Positions 55,985 to 64,000 of a stretch of 64,000 nt of DNA are shown here, piece by piece; position 1 is the stretch's first letter, and every line of letters begins with the position of its first letter. The position numbers were made by a program, and so were the translations under genes. Source of the stretch: Pseudomonadota bacterium. Its GTDB lineage: Bacteria > Pseudomonadota > Gammaproteobacteria > Burkholderiales > Gallionellaceae. The stretch lies in contig JAJXVB010000006.1 in NCBI GenBank assembly GCA_021782365.1, forward strand, positions 87,366 through 151,365, written 5' to 3'. The notes under the pieces were generated by a model, which made no database searches, had not been told where the DNA came from, and saw only the letters and a list, made by a program, of their open reading frames with translations.

Positions 55985-57130
55985 CTATTTGCTTGGCCTG
56001 TTGCTGCCTGCGGTTATCTTGTATTCGAGGAGCCGGCACTCGATCGCGCCGTTGAAGAGCGGCGTGCGCTTCGAAGGCGACAGGCGCATCATCTTCAATA
56101 TCGCCTTGTCCGCGGTGAAGAGATAGGCCGTCCATCCCGAGAACTTCTTTTTCAGCGCATCGCCCAGTTTCGGATAGAGCTCTTCGAGTTCCTCGAGCTC
56201 GCCCATGCGCTCCCCGTAGGGAAGGTTTGCGACCATGATGCCATGATCCTTTGGCGGGGATATCTCGAGTATGTTCGCCTGCTTGAGGGAGACACAATCG
56301 AGCAGTCCCGCGACCTGCAGATTGCGGCTTGCCGTCTTCATCGCATCGCCATAAAGGTCGCTGCCGTAGATGTCGAGAGGCGAGGGCTGAAGTTGCGCCG
56401 CGATCGCTTCATCCTTCATCTCTTGCCATCTTGCCGCATCGAAATTGAGCAGCCTCTCAAAGGCGAAGCGCCTTGCAATGCCGGGCTGTATGTTGAGCGC
56501 AATCTGGGCCGCCTCGATCAGGAAGGTGCCGCTTCCGCACATCGGGTCCAGCAACGGTATACCCGGTTTCCAATTCGCAATGCGCAGTATGCCGGCAGCC
56601 AGATTCTCCCTGATGGGCGCGATGTTGGTGTGCAGCCTGATGCCGCGCTTGAAGAGCGCATCGCCCGATGTGTCGAGGTAGAGCATCAGCCTGTATTCCT
56701 CGATATACACGTTGATGCGCATGTCAGGGTCCAGCGTGTCGACGCTCGGACGTTCTCCGCAATGCTCGCGGAAGCGGTCGCACACCGCGTCCTTGACCAG
56801 CAGCGTGACGAAGTCGATGCTCTTGAGCTCGCAGCGTATCGCGGTCGTACTCACCTTGATGGTGCTGGAAACATTGAACCAGCGCTGCCAGGGCAGCTCG
56901 TACGCCGCCTTGTAGATGTCCTGCTCCGTGCGGAAGGTCGTCTCCTTCACCCGCCAGAGGATGCGGCTCGCGATGCGGCTCTCCAGATTCGCGCGGTAGC
57001 AGAGCGCCCAGTCGCCCGAAAATGAGACTCCGCCTTCTGTCGCCTTCACATCCGTTCCGCCCATCGCGTTAAGGTCGGATTCCAGTATCTTCTCGAGGCC
57101 GCGAGGGCAGGGTGCAAAAAAGTCGGTCAT
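55985..57130 (-). CDS. rlmL: RlmL-like 23S rRNA guanine-N2 methyltransferase (stand-alone)
   Basis: This 381-residue protein has a THUMP-containing N-terminal half (FAPCPRGLEKILESDL...; GGVSFSGD) followed by a SAM domain with LLDPMCGSGTFLIEAA and NLPYGER (the NPPY-type catalytic motif with Leu for Pro). E. coli RlmKL is a fused enzyme; this one lacks the RlmK half, as in many betaproteobacteria. It probably methylates 23S G2445, inferred by homology. It follows hemJ by 2 bp. Confidence 0.9.
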   Translation of the reverse strand: MTDFFAPCPRGLEKILESDLNAMGGTDVKATEGGVSFSGDWALCYRANLESRIASRILWRVKETTFRTEQDIYKAAYELPWQRWFNVSSTIKVSTTAIRCELKSIDFVTLLVKDAVCDRFREHCGERPSVDTLDPDMRINVYIEEYRLMLYLDTSGDALFKRGIRLHTNIAPIRENLAAGILRIANWKPGIPLLDPMCGSGTFLIEAAQIALNIQPGIARRFAFERLLNFDAARWQEMKDEAIAAQLQPSPLDIYGSDLYGDAMKTASRNLQVAGLLDCVSLKQANILEISPPKDHGIMVANLPYGERMGELEELEELYPKLGDALKKKFSGWTAYLFTADKAILKMMRLSPSKRTPLFNGAIECRLLEYKITAGSNRPSK

Positions 57131-57132
57131 GG

Positions 57133-57543
57133 TCAGAAGGGTTTCACCGTGACGAGGATCACCACCGCGGTCAGGATCAGCACGGGGATCTCGTTGAAAT
57201 AGCGGTAGAACACATGGCTGCGCACGTTTTCATCCGCCTCGAAGCGCTTCACCAGGATTCCGCAATAGTGGTGGTAGCCGTAGAGCACTGCGACCAGGAA
57301 GACCTTGGCGTGCAGCCATCCTCCCGAGAAGCCGAAGCCCAGCCAGAGCGTGAGCCCCGAGATTATCGCAAGCCATGCGATGGGTGTGACGAAGCGGTAG
57401 AGCTTTCTCTCCATCAGCTTCAGGCGCGCGATCTCTGCGGGTGCCGTCGCCATCGCGTGGTTCACGAAAATGCGCGGCAGGTAGAAGAGTCCGGCGAACC
57501 AGGAGACCACCATGATGATGTGAAAGGCCTTGAGCCAGAGCAT
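57133..57543 (-). CDS. hemJ: Protoporphyrinogen oxidase HemJ
   Basis: HemJ is an inner-membrane haem-biosynthesis enzyme that converts protoporphyrinogen IX to protoporphyrin IX. The 136-residue protein has four membrane helices with the family residues: His in KAFHIIMVVSWFAGLFYLPR, the ERKLYRFVT segment, and Lys/His in WLHAKVFLVAVLYGYHHY. It ends NEIPVLILTAVVILVTVKPF. It is in tandem with the rlmL-like gene. Confidence 0.9.
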   Translation of the reverse strand: MLWLKAFHIIMVVSWFAGLFYLPRIFVNHAMATAPAEIARLKLMERKLYRFVTPIAWLAIISGLTLWLGFGFSGGWLHAKVFLVAVLYGYHHYCGILVKRFEADENVRSHVFYRYFNEIPVLILTAVVILVTVKPF

Positions 57544-57605
57544 GAAATCGATCCGGAAACTATGAGGAGCGGATTATACGGCCATGAGCATGCGCGGAAC
57601 AGGGC

Positions 57606-57782
57606 TCATCGCTTCTTCCTTCGCTTCCTGCGCTCCTCGATGAGCCTCGGCATGATCTCATCGAAGTATTCCCTTGCGTGCCGCTTGCTTCTGATCTTAT
57701 CGAACCTTGCGCGCACGACATCAATTCCTTCGAGCTCGACTGTTTGCTGCGCCATCTCACGCCGGCAAGATGGCTTCACCAC
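57606..57782 (-). pseudogene. Truncated IS3 orfB joined to an unrelated tail
   Basis: In the -1 frame after orfA, the sequence VVKPSCRREMAQQ matches an IS3-family OrfB N-terminus and then departs into a short basic tail rich in Arg/Lys that ends at a stop at 57606. The DDE catalytic domain of OrfB is absent. This appears to be a deletion remnant, so the element cannot transpose by itself. An ATG at 57755 would give a 49-residue basic peptide; there is no evidence it is made. Confidence 0.65.
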
Positions 57783-58112
57783 TTTTTTGAGAGAGCCTCC
57801 TGCACGATCTCGGCTTTGAGACGTTCCTCGGCATACATCTTCTTCAGTCGCCGGTTCTCATCTTCGAGTTCCTTGAGCCTTGTCATCAGCGATGCATCCA
57901 TGCCGCCAAACTTGCTGCGCCATTTGTAAAACGTCGCCGAGCTCATTCCGTGTTCACGGCAAAGCGCCGGTACCGGGCTGCCAGCCTCGGCCTGCTTGAG
58001 TATGGCAATGATCTGACTGTCTGAAAAACGGGATGACTTCATGTAAAACTTCCTCTGTCTATAGTGAGAAAATTCTACTTCTAAACGCAACTAATTTCCG
58101 GGGGGATTACCA
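57700..58112 (-). mobile_element. Decayed IS3-family insertion sequence
   Basis: The orfA is intact and orfB is cut after about 15 residues. The left end is tentatively TGGTAATCCCCCCGG (reading the minus strand from 58112). The right end is lost, so the position of the 3' boundary (about 57700-57740) is approximate. Confidence 0.65.
57776..58042 (-). CDS. IS3-family transposase OrfA
   Basis: This 88-residue protein is a typical IS3 (IS407-like) OrfA: SQIIAILKQAEAGSPVPALCREHGMSSATFYKWRSKFGGMDASL with a helix-turn-helix, then a leucine-zipper-like RLKELEDENRRLKKMYAEERLKAEIV. Before its stop is CTCTCAAAAAAGTGGTGA, the A6G-type slippery site used for -1 frameshifting into OrfB. The start at 58042 is the conserved MKSSRFSD. 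OrfB is missing, so the element is non-autonomous. Confidence 0.9.
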   Translation of the reverse strand: MKSSRFSDSQIIAILKQAEAGSPVPALCREHGMSSATFYKWRSKFGGMDASLMTRLKELEDENRRLKKMYAEERLKAEIVQEALSKKW

Positions 58113-58190
58113 TGGTGAAAGGCAGGTCAGAATTTTCTTCCGCGATCTTAACAAAATTGCGCAGCAAGGCAGCCTATCATCTTCTGATCG

Positions 58191-58970
58191 CTACTGCGCC
58201 AGACGCTTCCTGAATATTGCGAGCGAGACGTAAAAGCCTGCGAGCGCATAGGCCAATAGCACCGCTATGTCCGCTGCGATGTGCTTTGGCACTGCGCCGT
58301 TCAATAGCGGACGCGCGAGGTTGACCGCGTGGGTCAGCGGCAAGAATGCCGATGCGTTTTGCAGCATCGGGGGCAACTGCTCGATCGGGAAGAACACGCC
58401 GCAGAGCAGCGTCATCGGCGTGATCACGAGCGTGAAGTAGTACATGAAAAATTCGTAACCTGGGGCAAGCGCGGTCACGATCAGTCCCAATGCTGCAAAG
58501 CAGAGGCCTACCAGCAGCGAGAGCGGGATGACCCATAGCGACAGGAGCGAATGGGAGAGCCCGAGCATCCAGATCACCATCAGCACCGCGATGCCAGAGA
58601 GCAGGCTCTTGCTCGCTGACCATGCAACCTCGGAGAGCACGACGTCGTCCAGCGTAACAGGCGTATTGAGGATCGCCTCCCAGGTGCGCTGCTCCTGCAT
58701 GCGCGCGAATCCCGAATAGAGCGCCTCGAAGCTCGCGCTGTTCATCGTGCTGTAGCATACGGTTCCTGCGGAAAGGAACGCGATGTAGGACATGCCGCCG
58801 ATCTCGGGTAGCATGCCGCCAAGCCCGTAGCCCAGGCCCAGCATGTAGATCACGGGGTCGGCGAGATGTCCGAGAATGGATGGCCCCGCCATCTTCTGCC
58901 AGACGAGATAGTTGCGCTGCCAGATCGGGAAGAAGCGCAGGCTCAGTTTCGGAAAAGAGAATATACTCAT
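58191..58970 (-). CDS. ABC-2 type transporter permease (NodJ-like)
   Basis: This 259-residue membrane subunit has six predicted helices and the ABC-2 signature [38 protein letters not shown], plus the C-terminal loop [31 protein letters not shown]. It partners the upstream ATPase, which overlaps it by 4 bp. Members export lipids, polysaccharides or drugs; the substrate cannot be fixed here. Confidence 0.92.
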   Translation of the reverse strand: MSIFSFPKLSLRFFPIWQRNYLVWQKMAGPSILGHLADPVIYMLGLGYGLGGMLPEIGGMSYIAFLSAGTVCYSTMNSASFEALYSGFARMQEQRTWEAILNTPVTLDDVVLSEVAWSASKSLLSGIAVLMVIWMLGLSHSLLSLWVIPLSLLVGLCFAALGLIVTALAPGYEFFMYYFTLVITPMTLLCGVFFPIEQLPPMLQNASAFLPLTHAVNLARPLLNGAVPKHIAADIAVLLAYALAGFYVSLAIFRKRLAQ

Positions 58971-59881
58971 TCGCGCATCTCCCTTCCGGTGAGCTTCAGG
59001 AAAACGTCCTCAAGGTTTGCAGGCCTGTGCACGTAGCTTAATTCCGGATGCTGCTGCAGCTCGTGCAACAGATCGCTCGCATCATTCACATAACAGAAAA
59101 CCGATTCTCCGCTGATCTCGAAGCGCTCGGAATGTCCTGCCGCATGTGCGCTTGCCCAGGCGGGTGCCGTCTCGCCAAAAACCTCGACGACCTGAGGCTC
59201 GATGTTGTTCGCGATCAATTCACGAGGCGAGCCCTGGCTGATGATTTTTCCGTTGTCCATCACAGCGAGACGGTGGCAAAGGCGTTCCGCCTCGTCCATG
59301 AAGTGCGTGGTCAGCAAAAGCGTCTTGCCTCGCGCGGTGAGCTCGCGCAGCCTCTGCCAGATCAGGTGGCGTGCCTGCGGATCGAGCCCCGTGGTAGGCT
59401 CGTCGAGAAAGATCAGGTCGGGATCGTTCACCAGGGCGCGGGCAAGGGTCAGCCTTCTTTTCATGCCGCCGGAGAGTGTGGGAACCTTGACGTCCTTCTT
59501 GTGCGCAAGGTTCGCAAACTCGAGAAGCTCCGGCAAACGCGCCCTGATTTCGGCATCCTTCATGCCGAAGTAGCGTCCATACACGATCAGGTTTTCGGAA
59601 ACGGTGAAATCGGGGTCCAGGTTGTCTATCTGCGGCACCACGCCGACGCGGATTCTCGCTTCCCTCGCCTCATCCGGAACAGGGTGGCCCAGCATGCTGA
59701 TCTTTCCGCCGTCCGGAGCGATGAGGCCAAGCAGCATGCGAAGCGTGGTGGTCTTGCCTGCGCCGTTGGGTCCCAAAAGGCCGAAGCACTCTCCTCTGGA
59801 TACCTCGAGGCTGATGCCGTCCACGACACGCTGCCCGGCATAGAGCTTGACGATGCCTTCGGCCTTTATCACGGAGCTCAC
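58967..59881 (-). CDS. ABC transporter ATP-binding protein (NodI-like)
   Basis: This 304-residue ATPase has Walker [17 protein letters not shown], signature [16 protein letters not shown], Walker [14 protein letters not shown] and the H-loop [12 protein letters not shown]. It pairs with the following ABC-2 permease in NodIJ-like fashion. The start at 59881 is a GTG overlapping the hydrolase stop (GTGA); an in-frame GTG at 59890 is possible. No ATG fits. The hydrolase and ferredoxin genes precede it in the same run. Confidence 0.92.
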   Translation of the reverse strand: MSSVIKAEGIVKLYAGQRVVDGISLEVSRGECFGLLGPNGAGKTTTLRMLLGLIAPDGGKISMLGHPVPDEAREARIRVGVVPQIDNLDPDFTVSENLIVYGRYFGMKDAEIRARLPELLEFANLAHKKDVKVPTLSGGMKRRLTLARALVNDPDLIFLDEPTTGLDPQARHLIWQRLRELTARGKTLLLTTHFMDEAERLCHRLAVMDNGKIISQGSPRELIANNIEPQVVEVFGETAPAWASAHAAGHSERFEISGESVFCYVNDASDLLHELQQHPELSYVHRPANLEDVFLKLTGREMRE

Positions 59882-60492
59882 AGGCAGCACCCCTGGAATT
59901 CGTCGAGCACGATCTGCTTAATCTGGTTCAGGCGCCCGTGAAAGAAATGCCCCGCCTCCGGCAGCACGACGATCGGCAGATGATGCGGGCGGGCCCAGTC
60001 CATGGCATCCGACAAAGGGATCACCTCGTCCATTTCGCCGTGTATCAGAAGCGAGTTGTGCGGGACGGGAGGCATCGCGAACCGGCCCACGGCGGGTGCG
60101 ATCAGCACGAGCTTGTGCGCCCTGGGATGGAGGTGCTCTGCTGCCCGCGCCTGCACGTAGCCGCCGAAGGAGAAGCCTGAAAGGATCAAGGGAAGATGGC
60201 CGAACTCGTCCTTCATGTGCTCTACGGCTGAGAGCGCATCCTCGACCTCGCCGTTTCCTACATCGAACGAGCCTTCGCTATTACCCGCTCCGCGGAAGTT
60301 GAAGCGCAGCGCCGCAAACCCGAGCTCCGCGAAAGTCTTGGAGAGCGTGGTGACGATCTTGTTGTCCATCGTGCCGCCCATCGTGGTCAAAGGATGCGCG
60401 ACCACGGCGATCGCGCGCGGATCATCTTCGGGCAGGTGAACCACGCCCTCGAGCATTCCCGCGCCTCCCTTAAAAGCCGTCCTGTGCGCCAT
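59878..60492 (-). CDS. Alpha/beta hydrolase
   Basis: This 204-residue protein has the alpha/beta-hydrolase fold with the nucleophile elbow [10 protein letters not shown], an acid in HGEMDEVIP and a catalytic His in [11 protein letters not shown]. It resembles the short hydrolases of the dienelactone-hydrolase-related group. The substrate is unknown. It overlaps the 2Fe-2S ferredoxin gene by 1 bp and the ABC ATPase by 4 bp, so it belongs to this co-directional run. Confidence 0.9.
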   Translation of the reverse strand: MAHRTAFKGGAGMLEGVVHLPEDDPRAIAVVAHPLTTMGGTMDNKIVTTLSKTFAELGFAALRFNFRGAGNSEGSFDVGNGEVEDALSAVEHMKDEFGHLPLILSGFSFGGYVQARAAEHLHPRAHKLVLIAPAVGRFAMPPVPHNSLLIHGEMDEVIPLSDAMDWARPHHLPIVVLPEAGHFFHGRLNQIKQIVLDEFQGCCL

Positions 60493-60803
60493 CAGATCTT
60501 CAACCGCTCCACGATGCGCCCGTTCTTCAGGTGCTGCTCAACGATCTCGTCGAGGTCGGTCTCATCGACATAGGTGTACCAGACCGCCTCGGGATAGACC
60601 ACGATCACGGGCCCCTGCTCGCAGCGGTCCATGCATCCTGCATTGTTGATGCGTATCCTGTTACTGTCGCTTGAGATGCCTTCCTCCTTGACCTTCTTCT
60701 TCACATAGTCGCGCGCCTTCTGCGCGCCATAATCCGCGCAGCACTGACTTCCGTCCTCGCGCTGGTTGGTGCAGAAAAAAACATGCTTGTCGAAATAACT
60801 CAT
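60492..60803 (-). CDS. Thioredoxin-like 2Fe-2S ferredoxin
   Basis: This 103-residue protein has the NuoE-like thioredoxin-fold 2Fe-2S pattern: Cys in VFFCTN and QCCADYG, and the late pair NAGCMDRCEQGP. It belongs to the small stand-alone ferredoxin family related to the 24-kDa subunit of complex I. No redox partner is adjacent; the role is unknown. It lies 22 bp after the VanZ-like gene. Confidence 0.9.
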   Translation of the reverse strand: MSYFDKHVFFCTNQREDGSQCCADYGAQKARDYVKKKVKEEGISSDSNRIRINNAGCMDRCEQGPVIVVYPEAVWYTYVDETDLDEIVEQHLKNGRIVERLKI

Positions 60804-60825
60804 ATCACCCTCGATTCATTGCAAA

Positions 60826-61884
60826 TTATACGTCCCTTATCCGCCACAGGTGGAACAGCAGCAGAGCCGGGAAGATCATCGCGATGGTCTGCGCCAGCCC
60901 GTTGTAGTTCAGGAGATGAAGATAGTGCCAGTGGTAGATGGACATTGCGGCGGAAGGCGTGTTGCGGTCCACCACGAAATTCACGATCACGAAATAGCTC
61001 GCCGCGACCACGGAGCCCACGCCGATCACCGTGATCCTTGGAAGCCACACGATGGCCATCAGCAGCATGAATCCAAGAAGGATGCCCAGCATCGCCTCGC
61101 CGTTGATCCACAGGAGCAGCGCCCAGGACTTCAGGAGAACCGCGGCGATGATGAACTTCAGGAGCGCGACCATGCAGAGCACCGCGAGCAGGGTCGTCAA
61201 CACGCGGCGCGGCGTGCGCAGAAGCGTCAATAGCAGCGTGCCCAGCATCAGAAGATTCAGCGCCACTGCGATGCTCGCCCACCAGCCGAATGGTTCCGCC
61301 GGGACCGATGCGAAGGGCTGTCGTTCGATCTCCGCGATGAACACATTGCCGAGCAAAGGCAGAGTGGGATTGATGTGGCCGAAAACCCAGAGCGCCAGAA
61401 GCGCTAGGCCCAGATCGGATCCCTTGCCGTGCTGGAAGAAATGGCTCCGCCAGCGTTTGACCGCCATGCGCAGCCCGACCCATGAAGACATGCTGACCGC
61501 GATCAGCCCGCCCAGCGCCGAGCCCGAGGTGTTGGTCAGTATGTCGAGATTCGAGCTCACGCGTGTGGGCAGATACATCTGAAGGAATTCCATTCCTGCC
61601 GAAACGAGCATGCCGCAGACCAAGGCGAGCAATGCGCTCGGTATTGCACCGAGACGGGATCTCAACGCCAGCGCGACAAGGAAGCCGAACGGCACATAGG
61701 ACAGCATGTTCACCGCGGCATCGAATGCCGTGAAGGTAAGCACTAAAGGCTCCTTCAGGACATCGGCGAAATTGAGCCCCTGATCCCGCCATCCCGTGAA
61801 GGGCGAGAGGCTGCCATAGAGGATGAAGAGGAAATAGCCTGCGATCAGAAGCAGGGGCAGGCGCACATTCGATTTCTCTTCCAC
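60826..61884 (-). CDS. VanZ-like polytopic membrane protein
   Basis: This 352-residue protein with about ten membrane helices has a VanZ-like N-terminal domain (FILYGSLSPFTGW, NMLSYVPFGFLVAL, GMLVSAGMEFLQMYLPTRVSSNLDIL). VanZ proteins are linked to teicoplanin resistance in Gram-positives, but the domain is widespread and its role here is unknown. The start is GTG at 61884, 2 bp past the EamA stop; a GTG at 61866 with GGAAGAG upstream is a strong alternative. Confidence 0.8.
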   Translation of the reverse strand: MEEKSNVRLPLLLIAGYFLFILYGSLSPFTGWRDQGLNFADVLKEPLVLTFTAFDAAVNMLSYVPFGFLVALALRSRLGAIPSALLALVCGMLVSAGMEFLQMYLPTRVSSNLDILTNTSGSALGGLIAVSMSSWVGLRMAVKRWRSHFFQHGKGSDLGLALLALWVFGHINPTLPLLGNVFIAEIERQPFASVPAEPFGWWASIAVALNLLMLGTLLLTLLRTPRRVLTTLLAVLCMVALLKFIIAAVLLKSWALLLWINGEAMLGILLGFMLLMAIVWLPRITVIGVGSVVAASYFVIVNFVVDRNTPSAAMSIYHWHYLHLLNYNGLAQTIAMIFPALLLFHLWRIRDV

Positions 61885-61886
61885 GC

Positions 61887-62321
61887 CTATCTCGCGAGGC
61901 TCAAAACGATCACGCCCGCCGCGACCAGCAGGATGCCCGTCCATTCTTTGAGGCTGGGCCGCTCTCCCAGGAAGGCGACTGCGAATATGGCGACCAGCAC
62001 CACGCTGAATTTGTCCACGGGCGCTACTTTTGAAGCCTCACCGATCTTGAGCGCACGAAAGTAGCAGACCCAGGATGCGCCTGTCGCAAGCGCGGAGAGG
62101 GAGAGGAAGAGCCAGGTCTTCCCCCCGAGAAGAAACGGATCGCTCCATTTTCCGGTGAAGTACACGAAGCCCGAGAGCACGAGCAGGATCACGAAGGTGC
62201 GGATCAGCGTGGCGAAATCCGAATTCACCCCCTGCAGGCCGATCTTCGCGAAGATCGCGGTCATCGCGGCGAAAACCGCCGAGAGCAGTGCCCAGTAGAA
62301 CCATCCGTGCGCCGACACCAT
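61887..62321 (-). CDS. Half-size EamA/DMT-family transporter
   Basis: This 144-residue protein has one EamA-type repeat of about five helices, with the C-terminal LKEWTGILLVAAGVIVLSLAR signature. Most DMT carriers have two repeats; single-repeat forms work as dimers. A strong AGGAGG lies upstream of the ATG at 62321. Substrate not inferable. It sits between DUF2288 and the VanZ-like gene. Confidence 0.87.
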   Translation of the reverse strand: MVSAHGWFYWALLSAVFAAMTAIFAKIGLQGVNSDFATLIRTFVILLVLSGFVYFTGKWSDPFLLGGKTWLFLSLSALATGASWVCYFRALKIGEASKVAPVDKFSVVLVAIFAVAFLGERPSLKEWTGILLVAAGVIVLSLAR

Positions 62322-62349
62322 GCTTCCTCCTGTCTTCGAAAGAGGATGA

Positions 62350-62655
62350 CTAATCCGGCTGGACAAGCACCCAGGGACTCACCACAACTGCCCAGAGCGT
62401 CGCATCCGCATCGAACCAGATCCTCGCCTGATCGTCCGTGACCTTGCCGAAGAGCCCCGCCTTCATCCATTGATTGATCAGCGCCGCATTGTCCTCGGAC
62501 ATCTGGAACGCGGCCTCGACGAGATCGAGATCGCTCGAGACGTAAAGCGCGGCACCGCTTGCGAAATAGCGCTGCATCTCGCGCCAAGGCATCCTCGCGG
62601 TTTCGAGATTGACCTTGGCCCTGAAAATTTCCTGCCTGCCGGGTTCGTCTGACAT
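62350..62655 (-). CDS. DUF2288 family protein
   Basis: This 101-residue protein has the DUF2288 pattern ETARMPWREMQRYFASGAALYVSSDLDLVEAA, then WMKAGLFGKVTDDQARIW. It has no signal peptide or membrane segment. The function is unknown. It starts 1 bp after the gamma-carbonic anhydrase stop, so the two are probably co-translated. Confidence 0.88.
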   Translation of the reverse strand: MSDEPGRQEIFRAKVNLETARMPWREMQRYFASGAALYVSSDLDLVEAAFQMSEDNAALINQWMKAGLFGKVTDDQARIWFDADATLWAVVVSPWVLVQPD

Positions 62656-62656
62656 G

Positions 62657-63193
62657 TCAGGCTCCCTGGCTCAGGTAGTTGTCCTTGCCCTTGATGTAGT
62701 GATCCGCGGAATAACGGAAATAGGCGATCTCCTCTGGCGTGAGTTCCCTCACGGCCCTCGCGGGTCTTCCCATGTAGAGCATACCGCTGGAGAGTTTCTT
62801 TCCAGGAGATACGAGGCTGCCCGCGCCGATCAGGACATGGTCCGGTATCACCACGTCGTCCATCACGATCGAGCCCATGCCGATCAGGCATTCGTTCCCT
62901 ATCCTGCAGCCGTGAAGGATCACGGAATGGCCCACGGTGACATAGTCGCCTATGATCAGCGGCGACCCTTCCGGCTTGTCCTTGGTCGCATGCGACACAT
63001 GGCACATCGTCAGGTCCTGGATGTTCGTGCCTCGCCCGATAGAGATGCGGTTCACGTCGCCGCGCAGCACCGCATTGCACCAGACGGAGCTGTCGTCACC
63101 GATCTTCACATCGCCTATCACCTGGCAGGAAGGATGGAGATAGACCCGGCTGCCAAGTTCGGGAAACGCATCGAGGTAGGGGCCTAGAGGCAT
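62657..63193 (-). CDS. Gamma-carbonic anhydrase-like (left-handed beta-helix) protein
   Basis: This 178-residue hexapeptide-repeat protein has repeated [LIV]G-type turns ([30 protein letters not shown]) and three metal-ligand His in CHVSH and VGHSVILHG, as in Cam/YrdA-type gamma-carbonic anhydrases. Catalytic activity is not certain in short members. Start 63193 (MPLGPYL) overlaps the pyrC stop by 10 bp. Confidence 0.9.
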   Translation of the reverse strand: MPLGPYLDAFPELGSRVYLHPSCQVIGDVKIGDDSSVWCNAVLRGDVNRISIGRGTNIQDLTMCHVSHATKDKPEGSPLIIGDYVTVGHSVILHGCRIGNECLIGMGSIVMDDVVIPDHVLIGAGSLVSPGKKLSSGMLYMGRPARAVRELTPEEIAYFRYSADHYIKGKDNYLSQGA

Positions 63194-64000
63194 GGCTCCA
63201 TCCTCCACTTCATGGTTTCTCCCGCCCTGAGCGGCACGAGGCGGTGCTCCCCGAAATCGAGCGCATCCGGAACCCGCCATTCCTTTTTGCACAGCGTGAT
63301 CTTTCCTTGATTGCGCGGCAGGCGGTAGAAATCCGCACCGTAAAGGCTCGCGAACCCCTCCAGCATGTCGAGTTTCCCAAGGGCCTCGAAAGCCTCCGCA
63401 TAGAGCTCCATCGCCGCATGAGCGGTATAGATTCCGGCGCAGCCGCAGGCCGCCTCCTTGGTGTGCTGCGCGTGGGGCGCGCTGTCCGTGCCCAGGAAGA
63501 ATTTTTTGCTCCCGCTGGTGGCGGCTTTCCCCAAAGCCTCCCTGTGCATCTCGCGCTTCAGGATCGGCAGGCAGTAGTAGTGGGGCCTCATGCCTCCCTC
63601 GAACATCGCATTGCGGTTGTACAAAAGATGGTGCGCGGTGATGGTCGCCGCGATGTTGTCATTTGCGTCTGTCACGAACTGCACCGCGTCCTTCGTGGTG
63701 ATATGTTCGAACACCACGCGGAGTTCCGGCATGTCATGCATGAGCGGCTTCATCACCCGCTCGATGAACACAGCCTCGCGGTCGAACACGTCGACGTCCG
63801 TCACTTCTCCGTGCACCAGAAGCGGCATGCCGCATTTCTGCATCTCAAGAAGTGCAGGATAGGCGCGCCTGATGTCGGTCACACCAGCGTCCGAATTGGT
63901 GGTCGCGCCCGCTGGATAGAGCTTCACCGCGTGAACGAAGCCGCTTTCCCTGGCCTTCCTGATTTCGCCAGCCGTCGTGTTGTCGGTGAGATAAAGGGTC
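63184..64000 (-). CDS. pyrC: Dihydroorotase, class II (partial at window edge)
   Basis: This is the C-terminal part of a class II dihydroorotase, open through the window edge with no start visible. Catalytic residues are present: the carboxylated Lys in [13 protein letters not shown], His in [10 protein letters not shown], His in [12 protein letters not shown] and Asp in [15 protein letters not shown]. It should close N-carbamoylaspartate to dihydroorotate, the step that PyrX cannot perform. It leads the minus-strand run with gamma-CA and DUF2288. Confidence 0.95.
   Translation of the reverse strand, partial: TLYLTDNTTAGEIRKARESGFVHAVKLYPAGATTNSDAGVTDIRRAYPALLEMQKCGMPLLVHGEVTDVDVFDREAVFIERVMKPLMHDMPELRVVFEHITTKDAVQFVTDANDNIAATITAHHLLYNRNAMFEGGMRPHYYCLPILKREMHREALGKAATSGSKKFFLGTDSAPHAQHTKEAACGCAGIYTAHAAMELYAEAFEALGKLDMLEGFASLYGADFYRLPRNQGKITLCKKEWRVPDALDFGEHRLVPLRAGETMKWRMEPCL

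Noticed and set aside
55788..56297. 169-residue minus-strand open frame
   Set aside because: It crosses the hairpin element and overlaps the rlmL-like gene in another frame; the composition is atypical and no start signal is seen.

Overview
The window looks like a chromosomal segment of a betaproteobacterium, most plausibly of the Nitrosomonadales/Gallionellaceae type. That placement is an inference from gene content: no 16S gene is present and no search was run. The supporting content is a pyrB plus inactive-dihydroorotase pair next to ruvX and yqgE, a Chp-type pilus chemosensory operon, a cbbY-rpe-gph trio as in Calvin-cycle autotrophs, a PEP-CTERM protein, and a RlmL-like methyltransferase beside hemJ. 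Genes are tightly packed with many ATGA or TGATG overlaps. No rRNA, tRNA or CRISPR array was found.

Layout. 1-4003 (minus): a partial gene of unknown function, pyrX (non-catalytic dihydroorotase), pyrB, ruvX, yqgE. 4050-12362 (minus): pilG-pilH-pilI-pilJ-chpA, the twitching-motility chemosensory operon. 12500-16761 (minus): trkH, trkA, an inositol-phosphatase-like gene and a redoxin. 16832-19099 (plus): rsmE, a tautomerase, argA. 19109-21098 (minus): tolC-like gene and a PCMT-like methyltransferase. 21211-24071 (plus): TPP riboswitch, thiC, uppP. 24152-28994: yggX, then a polyphosphate neighbourhood (ppk1, a histone H1-like/ribbon-helix-helix protein on the opposite strand, sixA, pap). 29047-31237: a secreted Arg/Asp-rich protein, xerD, ogt; then the rpsP-rimM-trmD-rplS operon and a CcsA-like gene to 33711. 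33773-40521 (plus): ffh, cbbY, rpe, gph, trpE, FAD oxidoreductase. 40636-47129 (plus): minor-pilin operon fimT-pilV-pilW-pilX-pilY1-pilE, with a lectin-like domain on PilY1. 47212-48972 (minus): PEP-CTERM protein with a putative sigma-54 promoter. 49569-53742 (plus): trpG, trpD, a GST-like gene, htpG. 53759-57543: epimerase, ferredoxin reductase, rlmL-like methyltransferase, hemJ. 57606-58112: decayed IS3 element. 58191-64000 (minus): a nine-gene run from the catalytic pyrC at the window edge through gamma-carbonic anhydrase, DUF2288, a half-size EamA protein, VanZ-like, 2Fe-2S ferredoxin and an alpha/beta hydrolase to an ABC-2 exporter.

How the parts work together. The Chp operon and the minor-pilin operon are two halves of one function, type IV pilus assembly, adhesion and directional control. 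ppk1, pap and sixA concern polyphosphate and phosphohistidine chemistry. The H1-like protein between them shares its intergenic region with sixA, and that region carries a perfect 25-bp palindrome. pyrB, pyrX and the distant class II pyrC together give one functional pyrimidine branch. The trp genes are split, with trpE about 10.6 kb from trpGD and no trpC beside them.

The most interesting signals are: the H1-like/RHH gene with its palindrome in the polyphosphate cluster; a family of 7-bp-periodic inverted repeats (AGGATTG/CAATCCT type) at three loci, one of which runs into the ruvX reading frame; the sigma-54-like promoter with upstream repeated motifs before the PEP-CTERM gene; the lectin-PilY1 architecture; and a hairpin-dense element at 55686-55944.
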